Assembly: GCA_963971405.1 (NCBI GenBank)
Contig: OZ020489.1
Coordinates: 46,454,510 to 46,518,509, forward strand
Length of the DNA: 64,000 nucleotides
Source: Psococerastis gibbosa
Lineage: Eukaryota; Arthropoda; Insecta; Psocodea; Psocidae
Reading direction: 5' to 3'
Positions 60,536 to 64,000 of this stretch are shown here, in pieces (positions within the stretch are counted from its first letter, which is position 1; each line of letters begins with the position of its first letter). The translations under genes were made by a program, and so were the position numbers. Below the pieces are notes generated by a model. That model was not told the DNA's origin, ran no database searches, and worked only from the letters and a program-made list of their open reading frames with translations.

Positions 60536-63500
60536 ATGGGAAATTTTGGTCAAAATGATCCGATTGCCATGAATGGCACATGGTTGGAAAGAGGAGGTGA
60601 TTTCGAGCCGATTCGCCCGGTTTTTACTCTGATTCGTTTGATACCGTCCGATTTGAGGGCGTTGCAAAGTCGGTTTTCAAGGTATGTTGCACACGTTAAG
60701 GGGGTGGGGTCACCGGTAGATTTCTTTCTGATGCGGTTTTTTCGATTCCAGTTGCGGTCCTGACCAATAGTTGTCATTGATGACCATACGGATTCGATGG
60801 GGTTTGCGTTCTAGACGCATTTGAAAAACGCTCCCTATCCCTTATACATAGGATTTTTTACATTTCATACGATGTTAAGAAATTCTCTCGATGGTTAGTC
60901 GACTTTTTTCGCTCAGACGTGGGATTTTATGTGGGCTACAAGAAAAATGCGGAATCCCGCTTCTCACTGGTCAAATTCGGCAATTTTTCCCCTTTTTTGA
61001 ATATCCTTGTTCCGACCCTGACGCCACACAATGATCGATACAGAATGCGCGATACCTGATCTCCCACTAGTTTTTCAAGCCGCATCTAGCTGCCAGGGTT
61101 ATACAATTTAAAGAGGCAATTTTTCGTTTTTTTTTTTTTTTGCGCCCATTTTTTTGACTTTTTTTGGGGTCGAGATTGGTGTCGCTAGACGCGGGATTTT
61201 ATCCCGAACACGACGATATATGGTTTACGGGGTGGTTTTCCCATAGGTTGCCGGCTAGCCCGGGATCAGTGACTATTTGAAGGATTTCGGGGGCTCGGAG
61301 CCTGTGACGTCATCGCCCATGCATTCTTATGGGAAATTTTGGTCAAAATGATCCGATTGCCATGAATGGCACATGGTTGGAAAGAGGAGGTGATTTCGAG
61401 CTGATTCGCCCGGTTTTTACTCTGATTCGTTTGATACCGTCCGATTTGAGGGCGTTGCAAAGTCGGTTTTCAAGGTATGTTGCACACGTTAAGGGGGTGG
61501 GGTCACCGGTAGATTTCTTTCTGATGCGGTTTTTTCGATTCCAGTTGCGGTCCTGACCAATAGTTGTCATTGATGACCATACGGATTCGATGGGGCTTGC
61601 GTTCTAGACGCATTTGAAAAACGCTCCCTATCCCTTATACATAGGATTTTTTACATTTCATACAATTTTAAGAAATTCTCTCGATGGTTAGTCGACTTTT
61701 TTCGCTCAGACGTGGGATTTTATGTGGGCTACAAGAAAAATGCGGAATCCCGCTTCTCACTGGTCAAATTCGGCAATTTTTCCCCTTTTTTGAATATCCT
61801 TGTTCCGACCCTGACGCCACACAATGATCGATACACAATGCGCGATACCTGATCTCCCACTAGTTTTTCAAGCCGCATCTAGCTGCCAGGGTTATACAAT
61901 TTAAAGAGGCAATTTTTCGTTTTTTTTTTTTTTTTTTTTTTGCGCCCATTTTTTTGACTTTTTTTGGGGTCGAGATTGGTGTCGCTAGACGCGGGATTTT
62001 ATCCCGAACACGACGATATATGGTTTATGGGGTGGTTTTCCCATAGGTTGCCGGCTAGCCCGGGATCAGTGACTATTTGAAGGATTTCGGGGGCTCGGAG
62101 CCTGTGACGTCATCGCCCATGCATTCTTATGGGAAATTTTGGTCAAAATGATCCGATTGCCATGAATGGCACATGGTTGGAAAGAGGAGGTGATTTCGAG
62201 CTGATTCGCCCGGTTTTTACTCTGATTCGTTTGATACCGTCCGATTTGAGGGCGTTGCAAAGTCGGTTTTCAAGGTATGTTGCACACGTTAAGGGGGTGG
62301 GGTCACCGGTAGATTTCTTTCTGATGCGGTTTTTTCGATTCCAGTTGCGGTCCTGACCAATAGTTGTCATTGATGACCATACGGATTCGATGGGGCTTGC
62401 GTTCTAGACGCATTTGAAAAACGCTCCCTATCCCTTATACATAGGATTTTTTACATTTCATACAATTTTAAGAAATTCTCTCGATGGTTAGTCGACTTTT
62501 TTCGCTCAGACGTGGGATTTTATGTGGGCTACAAGAAAAATGCGGAATCCCGCTTCTCACTGGTCAAATTCGGCAATTTTTCCCCTTTTTTGAATATCCT
62601 TGTTCCGACCCTGACGCCACACAATGATCGATACACAATGCGCGATACCTGATCTCCCACTAGTTTTTCAAGCCGCATCTAGCTGCCAGGGTTATACAAT
62701 TTAAAGAGGCAATTTTTCGTTTTTTTTTTTTTTTGCGCCCATTTTTTTGACTTTTTTTGGGGTCGAGATTGGTGTCGCTAGACGCGGGATTTTATCCCGA
62801 ACACGACGATATATGGTTTATGGGGTGGTTTTCCCATAGGTTGCCGGCTAGCCCGGGATCAGTGACTATTTGAAGGATTTCGGGGGCTCGGGGCCTGTGA
62901 CGTCATCGCCCATGCATTCTTATGGGAAATTTTGGTCAAAATGATCCGATTGCCATGAATGGCACATGGTTGGAAAGAGGAGGTGATTTCGAGCCGATTC
63001 ACCCGGTTTTTACTCTGATTCGTTTGATACCGTCCGATTTGAGGGCGTTGCAAAGTCGGTTTTCAAGGTATGTTGCACACGTTAAGGGGGTGGGGTCACC
63101 GGTAGATTTCTTTCTGATGCGGTTTTTTCGATTCCAGTTGCGGTCCTGACCAATAGTTGTCATTGATGACCATACGGATTCGATGGGGTTTGCGTTCTAG
63201 ACGCATTTGAAAAACGCTCCCTATCCCTTATACATAGGATTTTTTACATTTCATACGATGTTAAGAAATTCTCTCGATGGTTAGTCGACTTTTTTCGCTC
63301 AGACGTGGGATTTTATGTGGGCTACAAGAAAAATGCGGAATCCCGCTTCTCACTGGTCAAATTCGGCAATTTTTCCCCTTTTTTGAATATCCTTGTTCCG
63401 ACCCTGACGCCACACAATGATCGATACACAATGCGCGATACCTGATCTCCCACTAGTTTTTCAAGCCGCATCTAGCTGCCAGGGTTATACAATTTAAAGA

Positions 63501-64000
63501 GGCAATTTTTCGTTTTTTTTTTTTTTTGCGCCCATTTTTTTGACTTTTTTTGGGGTCGAGATTGGTGTCGCTAGACGCGGGATTTTATCCCGAACACGAC
63601 GATATATGGTTTACGGGGTGGTTTTCCCATAGGTTGCCGGCTAGCCCGGGATCAGTGACTATTTGAAGGATTTCGGGGGCTCGGAGCCTGTGACGTCATC
63701 GCCCATGCATTCTTATGGGAAATTTTGGTCAAAATGATCCGATTGCCATGAATGGCACATGGTTGGAAAGAGGAGGTGATTTCGAGCTGATTCGCCCGGT
63801 TTTTACTCTGATTCGTTTGATACCGTCCGATTTGAGGGCGTTGCAAAGTCGGTTTTCAAGGTATGTTGCACACGTTAAGGGGGTGGGGTCACCGGTAGAT
63901 TTCTTTCTGATGCGGTTTTTTCGATTCCAGTTGCGGTCCTGACCAATAGTTGTCATTGATGACCATACGGATTCGATGGGGCTTGCGTTCTAGACGCATT
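60536..64000 (+). repeat. Rearranged end of right array (R-L-L-H-L)
   Basis: Starts at 60536 (R), 61329 (L), 62129 (L), 62922 (H) and 63715 (L, partial). L is duplicated. The H monomer lacks the GTCGTCTTTTTT variant of the other H copies. The rare TTTACGGGGTGG variant precedes 61329 and 63715 but not 62129. This indicates at least one more unequal exchange that broke the four-monomer order. Confidence 0.83.

Larger units (their letters stand above)
48591..64000 (+). repeat. Right satellite array (A/B/C/F-related monomers)
   Basis: Twenty monomer starts, 48591 to 63715 (last one cut by the window end), spaced 792-806 bp. Four recurrent types: T (GACACCGTCC, as in A), R (consensus), L (GAGCTGATTC, CGGAGCC, later GGGGCTTGCG) and H (GATTCACCCGG, as in B, often GTCGTCTTTTTT). 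Types D, E and G of the left array are absent. No gene or other element is seen. The monomer at 55754 carries a stop-creating change (CACATAGTTGG), further evidence that its open frames are not maintained. Confidence 0.95.

Noticed and set aside
1..64000. CRISPR array or prokaryotic mobile island
   Set aside because: Repeats are ~800 bp with no short-repeat/unique-spacer pattern. The telomere repeat and LINE are eukaryotic.

Overview
The window is eukaryotic satellite DNA and almost certainly comes from an arthropod. It has no bacterial gene layout. It holds 695 bp of perfect-phase TTAGG, the common arthropod telomere repeat, plus one non-LTR retrotransposon. Everything else is a head-to-tail satellite with a monomer of about 790-806 bp, always in the same orientation. 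The only protein-coding gene I can support is the retrotransposon polyprotein. Monomer starts below are placed, arbitrarily, at the conserved ATGGGA that lies just after the TGACGTCA site.

Layout. (1) 1-39864: left satellite array with 50 marked monomers in seven diagnosable types, here named A-G. The basic higher-order repeat (HOR) is A-B-C-D-E-F-G, about 5.5 kb, present twice (707-6212 and 6213-11717). Next comes a larger 14-monomer block of 10,999 bp, itself tandemly duplicated (about 12513-23511 and 23512-34510), then a shorter tail. (2) 39865-40559: 139 TTAGG units with one variant unit. They replace about 298 bp of a single satellite monomer without disturbing the array register. (3) 40560-48590: a diverged monomer family, here called K. 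Some K monomers carry TTAGG in place of the TTAAGG found in types A-G. One K monomer is split at that TTAGG by a 5'-truncated LINE (about 42166-45559) flanked by the 8-bp repeat ACGTTAGG. (4) 48591-64000: a right array of A/B/C/F-related monomers, settling from 54170 into a four-monomer HOR of about 3.18 kb.

How the parts relate. The right edge of the TTAGG block and the LINE insertion point fall on the same base position of the K monomer, directly after its internal TTAGG. The LINE tail on the sense strand is CTAAACTAAACTAACTAA, which resembles the telomeric C-strand. This suggests a K-satellite / TTAGG / LINE relationship, perhaps subtelomeric and loosely comparable to the TTAGG-specific LINEs of silkworm, but it remains inference. 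The array also records unequal crossover (14-monomer duplication, loss of type C, chimeric monomers) and gene-conversion-like patches (K sequence inside D/E).

Limits. All comparisons were made by eye, so monomer typing rests on a few diagnostic sites each. Homopolymer lengths and copy number depend on assembly quality. Species and LINE clade are not established.
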